Of a stretch of 64,000 nucleotides of DNA, positions 52,547-61,294 are shown piece after piece. This DNA comes from Alphaproteobacteria bacterium (GTDB lineage: Bacteria > Pseudomonadota > Alphaproteobacteria > Ferrovibrionales > Ferrovibrionaceae): assembly GCA_947473805.1 (NCBI GenBank), contig CANJGB010000012.1, positions 1 to 64,000 on the forward strand, in the 5' to 3' direction. The notes beneath the pieces were generated by a model. That model was not told the origin of the DNA. It worked only from the letters and a program-made list of their open reading frames with translations, and did no database searches. Positions within the stretch are counted from its first letter, which is position 1. The number at the start of each line of letters is the position of its first letter. The position numbers were made by a program, and so were the translations under genes.

Positions 52547-53590
52547 ATGGCAGTGGAGCCGGCGGCACCGATAACGGTGAAGCACTATCCCATCCGGCCC
52601 GACTGGCTCGACCGCAACATCGAGCCGATCCTCGAGCCCGACCTGCCGATCATCGACACCCACCACCATCTGTGGGACCGGCCCGACATCAAGTACCTGC
52701 TGCCCGACATGGTCGCCGACATCGCGACCGGCCACAACGTCAAGGCGACGGTCTATCTCGAAGCCAATGCCATGTACCGCGCCGACGGGCCGCAACATAT
52801 GCGCCCGGTGGGCGAGACCGAGTTCGTCAACGGCGTCGCCGCCATGAGCGCCAGCGGCAATTACGGCCCGGCCCGCATCTGCGCCGGCATTGTCGGTTTC
52901 GCCGACCTCATGCTGGGCGCGGCGGCCGAGGAAGTTTTGCTGGCCCATATCGCCGCCGGCAACGGCCGCTTCCGCGGCGTGCGCGGCCAGGCCCACTGGG
53001 ACCCCAGCGGCCTGTCGGTCGGCACCCGCCGGCCCATCCAGGGCATGATGCTGGACAAGAAGTTCCGCGAAGGTTTCGCGAAGCTCGCGCCGCTCGGCCT
53101 CACCTACGACGCGTGGCAGTTCCATCCGCAACTGCCGGAACTGGCCGATCTCGCGCGCGCCTTCCCCGACACGACGATCATCGTGAACCATGTCGGCGCG
53201 CCGCTCGCCATTGGCCCCTATGCCGGCAAGCGGGCCGAGGTGTTCGCGAAATGGAAGCCGGCGATCCAGGACCTGGGCCGCTGCCCGAACGTGGTGATGA
53301 AGCTGGGCGGCCTCGGTACCGCCATGGCCGGCTTCGACCTGTACACGTTGCCCGAACCGCCGACATCGCAGGACCTCGTCAAGCTCTGGGGTCCCTATAT
53401 CGAAACCTGTATCGAGGCTTTCGGCGCCGACCGCTGCATGTTCGAAAGCAACTTCCCGCCCGACAAGCAGTCCTGCTCCTATCCGGTGCTGTGGAATTCG
53501 TACAAGCGGATGGTCGCCGGCGCCTCGGCGGACGAGAAGAAAGCCATGTTCTCCGGTACCGCCGCCCGCGTCTATCGCATCGAGGTCTGA
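52547..53590 (+). CDS. Amidohydrolase family protein (TIM-barrel, Amidohydro_2)
   Basis: A 347-residue metal-dependent hydrolase or decarboxylase. IIDTHHHLWDRPD gives the first metal His pair, TIIVNHVGAPL a further His, and MFESNFPPDKQS the C-terminal Asp region. Family members include lactonases such as those for 2-pyrone-4,6-dicarboxylate and L-rhamnono-lactone. The GGAGGAAACA site precedes the ATG. It follows the SDR, so a lactone made by that enzyme is a fair guess (inference). Confidence 0.87.
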   Translation: MAVEPAAPITVKHYPIRPDWLDRNIEPILEPDLPIIDTHHHLWDRPDIKYLLPDMVADIATGHNVKATVYLEANAMYRADGPQHMRPVGETEFVNGVAAMSASGNYGPARICAGIVGFADLMLGAAAEEVLLAHIAAGNGRFRGVRGQAHWDPSGLSVGTRRPIQGMMLDKKFREGFAKLAPLGLTYDAWQFHPQLPELADLARAFPDTTIIVNHVGAPLAIGPYAGKRAEVFAKWKPAIQDLGRCPNVVMKLGGLGTAMAGFDLYTLPEPPTSQDLVKLWGPYIETCIEAFGADRCMFESNFPPDKQSCSYPVLWNSYKRMVAGASADEKKAMFSGTAARVYRIEV

Positions 53591-53592
53591 CA

Positions 53593-54624
53593 ATGGAAAT
53601 TCGCACCCTCGGCCGCTCCGGCCTGCGCGTGCCGGCCTTTGGCTTCGGCGCCATGACGTTCGGCGGCGAGGGCCGCTTCTCGCGCATCGGCACGACCGGT
53701 GTCGAAGAGGCGCGGCGCATCGTCGGCCTCTGCCTCGACGCCGGCGTCGATTTCTTCGACACCGCGGATGTCTATTCGTTCGGCAAGTCCGAGGAAATCC
53801 TCGGCCAGGCGTTGGGCGCGAAGCGCAAGGACGCCATCGTCGCCACCAAGGCGTTCCTGGCCATGGGCAGCGGCGACAACAACAAGGGCGCGTCGCGCCG
53901 GCATCTTGTCGCCGCCTGCGACGCCAGCCTGAAACGCCTCGGCACGGACTGGGTCGACCTGTACCAGTTGCACCATTACGACGGTCTGACCCCGCTTGAG
54001 GAAACCGTCGCCGCGCTCGACACGCTCGTCCGCGCCGGCAAGGTCCGCTATGTCGGTTGCTCGAACTATGCCGGCTGGCAGTTGATGAAGGCGCTGGCCG
54101 TGGCCGACAGGCAGGGCGCCAGCCGCTACATTTCGCAGCAGATCTACTATTCGCTGCTGGCGCGCGAGGCCGAGAATGAACTGGTCCCGCTGGGTCTTGA
54201 GGAAGGCGTCGGCATTCTCATCTGGGGCCCCCTCGCCTGGGGTCTGCTGTCCGGCAAGTTCCGCCGCGGCCAGCCGCTGCCCGAGGGTGCGCGTGGCGGC
54301 GCCGGGGGCCCGAACAAGCCGGATATGGAACATCTCCATGCCATCGTCGATGTCGCCGCCGGGATCGCGGCGTCACGCAATGCCTCGGTGGCGCAGGTGG
54401 CGCTGAACTGGCTGGCCGCGAAGCCCGGCGTAACGACCGTGCTGATCGGCGCCCGCGACGAGGCGCAGCTCACCGACAACCTCGCCGCCACGAAATGGCA
54501 GCTCAACGCGGAAGAAACCGCGCGTCTCGACACCGTCAGCCGCCCGTTGCGCCCCTATCCGTACTGGGTGCAGAAAACCTATTGCAGCGACCGCAACCCC
54601 TACGCCCGCGGCCTCGACGCGTAA
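53593..54624 (+). CDS. Aldo/keto reductase
   Basis: A 343-residue AKR with FFDTADVYSFGKSEEIL (Asp, Tyr), IVATKAF (Lys) and YQLHHYDG (His). The cofactor-binding end is TTVLIGARDEAQLTDNL. The ATG is 2 bases past the amidohydrolase stop. It converges with a pentapeptide-repeat gene. It resembles the YajO/AKR11-like oxidoreductases; substrate not known. Confidence 0.91.
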   Translation: MEIRTLGRSGLRVPAFGFGAMTFGGEGRFSRIGTTGVEEARRIVGLCLDAGVDFFDTADVYSFGKSEEILGQALGAKRKDAIVATKAFLAMGSGDNNKGASRRHLVAACDASLKRLGTDWVDLYQLHHYDGLTPLEETVAALDTLVRAGKVRYVGCSNYAGWQLMKALAVADRQGASRYISQQIYYSLLAREAENELVPLGLEEGVGILIWGPLAWGLLSGKFRRGQPLPEGARGGAGGPNKPDMEHLHAIVDVAAGIAASRNASVAQVALNWLAAKPGVTTVLIGARDEAQLTDNLAATKWQLNAEETARLDTVSRPLRPYPYWVQKTYCSDRNPYARGLDA

Positions 54625-54627
54625 ACG

Positions 54628-55818
54628 TTACTTCCGTACGCGGTCCATCGTCGCGCCGGCCAGGTCCAGGCCCGCGAGGTCGGCGCCCACCATGGCCGCG
54701 CCGGTGAAGTTGGCGCCGGCGATACTGGCGCCGCCCAGCTTGGCGTTCAGGAAATTGGCCGGCCATTTGCGCCCGCTCGGCTTCTTGTCCGGGCCCAGCA
54801 GGTCGGCCTCCGAGAAGTCGGCGCGGTCCAGCTTCGCCGAAATCAGCACCGCGTCGCGCAGGACGCCGCCGGTGACGACCGCCTCGGTCAGGTCCGCGCC
54901 GGTCATCTCGGCGCCGGTGAAATCGCACAGGATGAAGCGTCCCCCGGCCATGCAGACGCCGGCCATCTTCGCGCCCTTGAAGGTCGCCGCGCTGAGGTCG
55001 AGCCCCGACAGGTCCACGTCGCTCATGTCGCGGGTCGAGAAATCCGCCTGCTGCCCGTGCTTGCCGCCGGTCGACGTCCACAGGCAGTGGCGCGCCACCA
55101 TGCGGCGTATATCCGGCATCAGTTGCGGCGCGTCCGGGATGTTGGCCCCCTTCATGCCGCGCACCTTCTCGGTGGTGGCGCCGGTGAAGTCGGCCATGGA
55201 TATGTCGGCGGCGTCGAGAATGGCGCCGGTAAGGTCGACGTCGCGCAGGATCGCGCTGTTCAGGTCGGCGCCGGTCAGGTCGACCCCGCGCAAATTGGCG
55301 CCGGTCAGGTCGACGCCGCGCAGGTTGGCGCCGGCCAGGAGCGCACCCTTGAAGGCCGCGCCCGCGCCGCGCGCGTGGCTGACCTTGGCGTTGGTCAGGT
55401 CGGCCCCGTTGGCGCTGCCGTTCATATTCGTGCGTTTGACTTCCTTGGCGGCGACACTCTCATCGCGCTGGCGTCCGTCGATCAGCACGCCGCCCTTGAA
55501 GTTCGCTCCGGTGAAATCGACTTCCGCCAGGATCGACGAGCGGAACGTCGCGCCGCGCAGGTCGGCTTTCATCAGCTTCGCGCCGGTCAGGTTGGCGTGG
55601 TCCAGGTTCGCCGTGAACAGGTCGGTCTCGCTGAGGTTCGCACCGCTCAGGTCGGTGTACGAAAAGTCAGCACCAGGGAAGTGGGCGCCGCTCAGGTTGG
55701 CGCCGGACAGGTTCATCCCGGAGAAGTTTACATAGGGCAGGCTGGCGCGCTTGCCGCCGCGCAGCGCTTTCAGCCATTTGCTGTGCGCCTGCAATGTTTC
55801 GAATATTTCCTGCGACAT
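54628..55818 (-). CDS. Pentapeptide repeat protein
   Basis: A 396-residue protein built largely of A(N/D)LxG-type pentapeptides, which fold as a right-handed quadrilateral beta-helix. Two repeat blocks (about 25-220 and 265-390) are split by a conserved non-repeat linker MVARHCLWTSTGGKHGQQADF, also seen in other alphaproteobacterial pentapeptide proteins. The N-terminus FETLQAHSKWLKALRGGKR is helical. No signal peptide. Function unknown; some pentapeptide proteins mimic DNA. It is alone on its strand. Confidence 0.88.
   Translation of the reverse strand: MSQEIFETLQAHSKWLKALRGGKRASLPYVNFSGMNLSGANLSGAHFPGADFSYTDLSGANLSETDLFTANLDHANLTGAKLMKADLRGATFRSSILAEVDFTGANFKGGVLIDGRQRDESVAAKEVKRTNMNGSANGADLTNAKVSHARGAGAAFKGALLAGANLRGVDLTGANLRGVDLTGADLNSAILRDVDLTGAILDAADISMADFTGATTEKVRGMKGANIPDAPQLMPDIRRMVARHCLWTSTGGKHGQQADFSTRDMSDVDLSGLDLSAATFKGAKMAGVCMAGGRFILCDFTGAEMTGADLTEAVVTGGVLRDAVLISAKLDRADFSEADLLGPDKKPSGRKWPANFLNAKLGGASIAGANFTGAAMVGADLAGLDLAGATMDRVRK
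55265..55324. repeat. 30-bp tandem duplication inside the pentapeptide gene
   Basis: Two adjacent 30-base units sharing GGCGCCGGTCAGGTCGAC differ at four positions and encode GANLRGVDLT repeated. A recent duplication of two pentapeptides. Confidence 0.85.
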
Positions 55819-55890
55819 GCTTCCCCTCGCACTCTCGCGAGAGGAACATTTGAAGCAGGTTTGGTTAAGGTTTCCTTAGCGGCGGGAGAT

Positions 55891-57036
55891 TCAGGCCCGC
55901 CGTTCCAGCGGTTTTTCGCCAATTTCCGCCGCAAAGGCGTCCAGCGCCTTGACGTGCGATTCCGGCAGGGCGACGACGCCGGCCTGTTCCCGCTCGCGCC
56001 GCAGGCGCTGCGACTTCTCGCCGGGGTACAGGATTTCGGCCACGCCCTTGCGCCGCGGCGCGCCCTTCACGCCGTTGATGAATTCGTCGACCTTCGCCTT
56101 GAAGGCGGGCAGGGGCATGACGACCTCGGGGTTGATCGCGATCACCACGCTGCCGTACCGGCCGCGTTTTTTCAGGCGGTAGAACAATTCCCATGGCGGG
56201 CTGGTGTCCGACAGCACCGCCGACAACAGGCTCAGCATGAACACCATGGCATAGCCCTTGTGGCTGTCGCCCAACGCGGTCAGCGAACCGCGTGCATCGG
56301 GGCCGAGGCCGGGAAAGCTGTCCACGCTCGGAAATTCGGTGGCGTCAGTGGTCGGCTCGCCATGCTCGTCCAGCAACAGGCGAGGCGCGACCTGCTGCTT
56401 CTGCTTCGCCGCCAGGAACATGCCCGCCGCCGACGACTGGGTCATCGACATGTCCATGATGATCGGGTCGTGCTTGCCCGCCGGCACGGCAATGGCCAGC
56501 GGCTGGTTGCCCAGGAACGCGCCCGCGCCGCCGAACGGCGCCACGGTCGGGAAACTCTGGTTGAACACCACGCCGATCATGTCGGACTGCAGCGCCACCT
56601 GTGCGACCGGGGTCAGCAGCGCCGCCTGGAAGCGCACGCCGCAGAAGGCGATGCCGGTTTGCTTCGCCTTCTTCACCGCCAGTTCCATGGCGAATTTCGA
56701 GGCGATGCGGCCTGACGTGTTCGGAGGGCCGTCGATCAGCGCGAACGATGCCGTCTCGTTTGATACTTTCAGGTCCGGATTCAGGTTGTCGCGGCCATCC
56801 AGCGCCGCCTTGACCAGGTCGGGCAGGCGGCCAACGCCACGGGCATGGTCGCCCTGCACCGCCTTGTCCAGGTTGGTCGCCAGCAGGAAGGCTGCGTTCT
56901 CCGCTGAGGCGCCCGCCTTGCGGTAGCCGGCAATGCCGACGCGTTTGACCGATTCAAGCGTGACGGTGACGAACGGCTCCTCGAATTGCCACCACTGCCC
57001 CGCCGTGCGTTCCTGCAGGTTCACCTTGTCGGTCAT
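55891..57036 (-). CDS. Ldh family oxidoreductase (malate/L-lactate dehydrogenase type 2)
   Basis: A 381-residue member of the YlbC/ComC/delta1-piperideine-2-carboxylate reductase family, which uses NAD(P) without a Rossmann fold. The family's DHARGVGRLPDLVKA (with the catalytic His), MTQSSAAGMFLAAKQ and LTALGDSHKGYAMVFMLSLLSAVL are clear. An N-terminal extension of about 25 residues precedes the conserved start. Substrate: a 2-hydroxy acid or imino acid. Confidence 0.9.
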   Translation of the reverse strand: MTDKVNLQERTAGQWWQFEEPFVTVTLESVKRVGIAGYRKAGASAENAAFLLATNLDKAVQGDHARGVGRLPDLVKAALDGRDNLNPDLKVSNETASFALIDGPPNTSGRIASKFAMELAVKKAKQTGIAFCGVRFQAALLTPVAQVALQSDMIGVVFNQSFPTVAPFGGAGAFLGNQPLAIAVPAGKHDPIIMDMSMTQSSAAGMFLAAKQKQQVAPRLLLDEHGEPTTDATEFPSVDSFPGLGPDARGSLTALGDSHKGYAMVFMLSLLSAVLSDTSPPWELFYRLKKRGRYGSVVIAINPEVVMPLPAFKAKVDEFINGVKGAPRRKGVAEILYPGEKSQRLRREREQAGVVALPESHVKALDAFAAEIGEKPLERRA

Positions 57037-57065
57037 TGTTTTTCCTCCCCGCGTGCGTCTTTCGA

Positions 57066-57183
57066 CGCCTCACCCTTCGCCGCAGACGCCGCCTGGGGCG
57101 GCTGTAGAATGGTGGCTCAGGATGAGGCTACTCCCAAGCCTTTATACTAGCCTCATGCTGAGCCCGTCGAAGCGTGGGGCGGG
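57066..57183. repeat. Paired inverted intergenic repeat, copy 5, left unit interrupted
   Basis: The left unit is split: GCCTCACCCTTCG (57067-57079), then about 35 foreign bases containing the hairpin CCGCCTGGGGCGG, then GCTCAGGATGAGG (57115-57127). The right unit is CCTCATGCTGAGCCC…CGAAGCGTGGGG (57151-57179). Confidence 0.75.
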
Positions 57184-57192
57184 CCAAGAACC

Positions 57193-58341
57193 TCAATCGA
57201 ACTTGAAAATGCGCCGCGCATTGTCGCGCAGCATCTTGCGCTTCTCGTCGTCGGGCACGCCGTTCAGCCGCTCGGCATTGATCTGGCGCGAGCGCGGGAA
57301 GGTCGATTCCGTGTGCGGATAGTCCGAACCCCACATCAGGTTGTCGACGCCGATGTGATAGCGCTCCCGAATGCCCAGGGCGTCGTCCTGGAAGCTGGCA
57401 AAGCCGTTGCGGTGCCACAGGTCGGTCGGCAGGGCGCCGTCCTTGAAGCGGTAATAGTTCTTGTTGCCGTGCCGCTGGGTATAGGTGTTGTCCAGCCGGT
57501 CGAGGAAGAACGGCAGCCAGCCCAGTTCATGCTCGATCGAGCCGACGCGCAGCTTCGGATAACGGTCGAACACGCCGGCGAAGATCAGGTCGGCGATCGA
57601 CTGACGCACCGGCATGTCCATGACGGTGAAGTAGCTGGGGCGGATGGCGCGGATGTCCTCGCCATGGCCCGAGGCCGGCGCGCGGTTGCCGCCCAGGTGC
57701 ATGCACAGCGGCATATCAAGGTCCTGCGCCGCGGCCCAGAACGGCTCGTAGCGCGCGTCCGTGTACGGCTGGCCTGGCATTGCCTGGGTCGGAATCAGCG
57801 CGCAGGTCAGGCCGCGGGCGCGCACGCGCTTCAGCTCGGCAATGGCGTCGTCGATATTGTCCAGGTTGATCATCGCCGCGCCCAGCATGCGCTTCGGCGC
57901 CGCCTCGTGGAATTCCAGCAGCCAGTCGTTGAACGCGCGGCACAGTGCATTGAGCAGATTGGTGTCGGCGACGCGGTACAGCATCAGGCCCTCGGTCGGG
58001 AACAGGACCATGGCCTCGACGCCATCGCTCTCGTTGTCGAGGAGGTGGGCGTTCGGGTCATAGCCGCCCTTGCGCACCTCGTCGAAATGCGCGCCGGTGC
58101 GCAGCTCGCTGGGATTGGTGAACCGGTCGCCCGATTGCGCGCCGCCGGCAAACGACAGCGTGCGGTCGCCCTCGATGTACCACCACTCGCCATCGGCTTC
58201 CTTGCGGACGTGCGGCGCCCGGTCGCGGAAGGCCTTGTCGGTGCGCGTGGTCCACAGATCGGGGGGTTCGATCAGGTGGTTGTCGGTCGAAATCATTTTG
58301 AAGTCGATTGGCGTGACCGCCGGTGCCGCTTTGGCATCCAT
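57193..58341 (-). CDS. Amidohydrolase family protein (ACMSD-like)
   Basis: A 382-residue TIM-barrel metal enzyme of the decarboxylase-like amidohydrolase group. ISTDNHLIEPPDLW replaces the usual D-x-H metal pair with DNH. MCMHLGGNRAP carries a further His, IEHELGWLPFFLDRLD is the family's HELGW motif and MWGSDYPHTESTFP the catalytic Asp. It may decarboxylate or hydrolyse a ring-cleavage or aromatic acid. The start MDAKAAP follows GGGAGAG. Its promoter holds an operator for the TetR encoded just upstream. Confidence 0.88.
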   Translation of the reverse strand: MDAKAAPAVTPIDFKMISTDNHLIEPPDLWTTRTDKAFRDRAPHVRKEADGEWWYIEGDRTLSFAGGAQSGDRFTNPSELRTGAHFDEVRKGGYDPNAHLLDNESDGVEAMVLFPTEGLMLYRVADTNLLNALCRAFNDWLLEFHEAAPKRMLGAAMINLDNIDDAIAELKRVRARGLTCALIPTQAMPGQPYTDARYEPFWAAAQDLDMPLCMHLGGNRAPASGHGEDIRAIRPSYFTVMDMPVRQSIADLIFAGVFDRYPKLRVGSIEHELGWLPFFLDRLDNTYTQRHGNKNYYRFKDGALPTDLWHRNGFASFQDDALGIRERYHIGVDNLMWGSDYPHTESTFPRSRQINAERLNGVPDDEKRKMLRDNARRIFKFD

Positions 58342-58385
58342 GGTTTCTCTCCCTTCGAAACGGTGTCTTCCCGTTCGTTGCAGAA

Positions 58386-58415
58386 ACCCTACCAATCAAT
58401 CGGTAGGTTGGTCAA
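58386..58415 (-). promoter_or_regulatory. Promoter with 20-bp TetR-type operator between -35 and -10
   Basis: On the minus strand, TTGACC (58415-58410) and TAGGGT (58391-58386) are 18 bases apart. The spacer is almost filled by an inverted repeat with arms CCTACC (58388-58393) and GGTAGG (58402-58407) around AATCAATC, also near-symmetric. The -35 overlaps the TetR stop codon. This is a strong candidate for repression of the amidohydrolase gene by that TetR. Confidence 0.75.
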
Positions 58416-59032
58416 GGGCGCAGGGAAAATCCGTTCAGCAGCAGGTCGGTGAACGCCGGAGCTAGGCGCCGGATTTCCGCCTCGTCGATCTCGCCACGCC
58501 GGAACGGGCCCACGCATTGCCAGATCGCATCGCGGCTCAGCCGGTAGAAGATGAACGGTTCGATGTCGGCACGAAACTGTCCGGCCGCGATGCCGTCTTT
58601 CAGGATGCGCAGCCAGATCGCCTGGAAACGCCCGTGTGCCGCCTTCAGATAATCGAAACCCGGCTGCCGGCTCAGCACGGCATAGTCATTTTGGTAAATG
58701 GCGCAGGCGTCTGGCAGGCGCAGCAGGATCTCGAACGACGCCTCGATCAATCCGGTCAGGCAGGTGCGGGGGCTTTCGTCCCTGCCTAAAACTTCGGCAT
58801 AGGCGGCAAGCAACTCGTCCACCGGCTGGCTCAGGATTTCGTGCACCATCTGCTCTTTCGCGGCGAAGTGATGGTACAGGCTGGCCGACCGCAGGCCGAC
58901 GGCATCGGCAATGTCGCGGATGCTGGTGGTGGCGACGCCGCGGTCGGCAAACAGCCGCGCGGCCTCGCGCAGAATCTGCTGCCGGCGGCCGGTTTCCGGC
59001 ACCTCGGCGGCGCTGAGTGCATTTTCTGACAT
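58412..59032 (-). CDS. TetR/AcrR family transcriptional regulator
   Basis: A 206-residue regulator. The HTH is at about residues 17-60 (ILREAARLFADRGVATTSIR, DIADAVGLRSASLYHHF, FAAKEQMVHEIL) and the rest is the helical ligand domain, with CLTGLIEASFEILLRLPDAC. It probably binds the CCTACC/GGTAGG operator at 58388-58407 and controls the amidohydrolase below. It is divergent from a Liv-type binding-protein gene, which may also be in its regulon. Ligands of such TetRs are often acyl-CoAs or aromatic acids. Confidence 0.92.
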   Translation of the reverse strand: MSENALSAAEVPETGRRQQILREAARLFADRGVATTSIRDIADAVGLRSASLYHHFAAKEQMVHEILSQPVDELLAAYAEVLGRDESPRTCLTGLIEASFEILLRLPDACAIYQNDYAVLSRQPGFDYLKAAHGRFQAIWLRILKDGIAAGQFRADIEPFIFYRLSRDAIWQCVGPFRRGEIDEAEIRRLAPAFTDLLLNGFSLRP

Positions 59033-59186
59033 GACGCGAGGATATCATGGGGTCGCGCTGCACTGCGGCGCAATCCGGCTTCCACATGGCTGGATTCTTG
59101 GCCTTCCCGCAAATTCCACGGTATGGTAATGGCAGCAGCGATAATCCGCTGGCCGCATAAGTGGTCACGTCCTCGGGAGGCACAAA

Positions 59187-60410
59187 ATGACTATCAACAT
59201 CGGTAAGTCCCTGTTCGCACGCGCCATGTTGGCGGGCGTCGCCACGGCCGCGTTCGCGTCCGCCGCCATGGCCCAGGGCAACGAGTTCAAGCTGGGATCG
59301 ATCACCTCGATCACCGGCAAGTTTGCGATTATCGGCACCGCCCAGGATGTTGCCGTGAAGCTCGCCCTCAAGGAAATCAACGACGCCGGCGGCATCATGG
59401 GCCGCAAGGTGGTGCTGGTGACCGGCGACACCCAGACCGATCCGACCATCGCGTCGGCCGAGGCCAAGCGCCTCGCCTACCAGGAAAAGGTCTCCGCGAT
59501 TATCGGCCCGCTGGTGACGCAGGAAATCCTGCCGACCCTGCCGATTTTCACCGACGCCAAGCTGCCGCAGATTTCCACCACCGGTTCCTCGGCGGTGACG
59601 CCGCAGGTCGGCCCGTACCACTTCTCGTTCAACAACAGCAGCGACACCCAGGCCATCGTCATGGCCGATTTCGCCAAGAACACGCTCAAGGCGAAGAAGA
59701 TCTCGGTGCTTGCCGACAATGGCGGCCAGTCCAAGTCTGGCGTCGAATTCCTGAACGGCTACGTCAAGAAGATCGGCCTTGAGATCACCGGCGTGCAGGA
59801 ATACGCGGCCGGCGGCGAGGATATGACGCCGCAGATCCTCAGCCTGCGCCGCGCCAACGCCGACGCGATGCTGTTCTTCACCAGCGGCTACACGGACCTG
59901 GTCCACCTGCTCAAGGGCCGGAACGACTTCGGCTGGGACATCCCGGTCGTGGGCCAGTTGTCGGTCCCGACCTATGCACCGCAGGCTGCGAAACTGGTCA
60001 GCGCCGATGCTTTCCGCGGCGTGTATGGCCAGAACTACGGCGGCTTCAGCTACTGCACAAACGACGCGCCGGGCTCCGGTGGATTCGCCAAGTTCAAGGA
60101 ACGCCTGAAGGCCTTCTCGCCGGAGAGCGATGGCAAGATTCCGGCGCCGACGGCCCTGTACATGTACGACTCGGTGTACCTGATGAAGGCCGCGCTCGAG
60201 GGCATGCAGAAGGACAAGATGGCCATCGACGGTCCGAACTTCCAGCAGTGGATGTACAAGCACGCCAAGGAGGTCAACACCCTGGTCACCGCCAAGGGCC
60301 TCGCTCCGTCAACGGAAAGCCACTTCCTGTTTGGCGCCGGCGCGTACGTGATGGTCGAGCGTCCCGACCAGTCGCGTCCCGACGGCACGATGAAGCGCGT
60401 CGGCTGCTGA
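59187..60410 (+). CDS. ABC transporter substrate-binding protein, Liv/HAAT type
   Basis: A 407-residue periplasmic binding protein (PBP I). Signal peptide ends AAFASAAMA before QGNEF. Ligand regions: KLGSITSITGKFAIIGTAQ, AIIGPLVTQEILPTLPIF, ISTTGSSAVTPQ, SVLADNGGQSKSGVEF. Like the genes at 62146 and 63563 it ends in Cys (KRVGC), and a Cys is present in FSYCTNDAPG, so a disulphide is likely. Without adjacent permease or ATPase. CTCGGGAGGCACAAA precedes the ATG. Confidence 0.92.
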   Translation: MTINIGKSLFARAMLAGVATAAFASAAMAQGNEFKLGSITSITGKFAIIGTAQDVAVKLALKEINDAGGIMGRKVVLVTGDTQTDPTIASAEAKRLAYQEKVSAIIGPLVTQEILPTLPIFTDAKLPQISTTGSSAVTPQVGPYHFSFNNSSDTQAIVMADFAKNTLKAKKISVLADNGGQSKSGVEFLNGYVKKIGLEITGVQEYAAGGEDMTPQILSLRRANADAMLFFTSGYTDLVHLLKGRNDFGWDIPVVGQLSVPTYAPQAAKLVSADAFRGVYGQNYGGFSYCTNDAPGSGGFAKFKERLKAFSPESDGKIPAPTALYMYDSVYLMKAALEGMQKDKMAIDGPNFQQWMYKHAKEVNTLVTAKGLAPSTESHFLFGAGAYVMVERPDQSRPDGTMKRVGC

Positions 60411-60444
60411 TCCGCTCCGACGCGACATAGCTGACTGCAACATC

Positions 60445-60487
60445 CCCGCCGCCATGGCCTTCGCGCCGTGGCGGCGGGTTACTTTTG
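60445..60487 (+). terminator. Rho-independent terminator
   Basis: CCCGCCGCCA (60445-60454) and TGGCGGCGGG (60469-60478) form a 10-bp stem, followed by TTACTTTTG. It closes the binding-protein transcript. Confidence 0.75.
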
Positions 60488-60535
60488 TCCACGGGTTGGT
60501 TTGTCTCGATTGATTTTGTCCAGGAGGAGATGAGC

Positions 60536-61294
60536 ATGGGTACGTCGCTGCGAGGCAAGGTCGCCGTCGTCACCGGCGCGGGCAACGGCATCGGGCGCGC
60601 CTCCGCGCTGCGCCTGGCCCAGGAGGGCGCCGATGTTGGCCTGCTCGATCTCGAGAAGGATGCGGTCGAGGCCGTCGCCGCCGAAATTCGCGCGCTGGGA
60701 CGCCGCGCGCTGCCCATCAACATCGACTGCACCAATGGCGAGGCCATTGCCGGCGCCTTCACGCGCATCAAGGCGGAACTCGGCCCCGTTCACGTCCTGC
60801 TGAACAATGTCGGGCAGAGCGCGCGCGAGCGCACGTCCGAGTTCGTCGACGCCGACATGAAGGTGCTCGACTTCATTCTCGATGTGAACCTGAAGAGCTG
60901 CATCCTCTGCTCGCACCAGGTCGCCGGCGACATGAAGAAGCGCGGCGCCGGTCGCATCGTCAACATCACCTCGGAATCGGCGGTCAACGGCTCGCTGAAG
61001 ACGTGGGAATACTCCGCCGCCAAGGCCGGCGTCATCGGCTTTACCCGCTCCATCGCCCGCGAACTGGCGCCCCATGGCGTGACCGTCAACGCGGTCGGCC
61101 CGGGCTCGACCCAGACCCGCGCCATGGACCGCATGCCGCAGGACCTGATGGACAAGGTGAAGGCCGGCATTCCCATGAAGCGCATGGGCAAGCCCGAGGA
61201 CATCGCCAACGCCGTCGCCTTCTTCGCCGGCGACCAGAGCGACTACGTCACCGGCCAGACGCTGCTGGTCAACGGCGGCAACTGGATGCTCTGA
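60536..61294 (+). CDS. SDR family oxidoreductase
   Basis: A 252-residue classical SDR: VVTGAGNGIGRASALRL, LLDLEKDA (acidic residue favours NAD), NNVGQSARE, catalytic Ser in NITSESAVNGS and YSAAK. The start at 60536 is chosen because GGAGGAG (60523-60529) sits 7-8 bases before it. It shares one base (TGATG) with the following enoyl-CoA hydratase gene, so the two are coupled; together they suit hydration and oxidation of an acyl-CoA. Confidence 0.92.
   Translation: MGTSLRGKVAVVTGAGNGIGRASALRLAQEGADVGLLDLEKDAVEAVAAEIRALGRRALPINIDCTNGEAIAGAFTRIKAELGPVHVLLNNVGQSARERTSEFVDADMKVLDFILDVNLKSCILCSHQVAGDMKKRGAGRIVNITSESAVNGSLKTWEYSAAKAGVIGFTRSIARELAPHGVTVNAVGPGSTQTRAMDRMPQDLMDKVKAGIPMKRMGKPEDIANAVAFFAGDQSDYVTGQTLLVNGGNWML

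Noticed and set aside
55265-55324. Possible CRISPR-like direct repeats
   Set aside because: Only two adjacent units with no spacers, inside a pentapeptide-coding gene.
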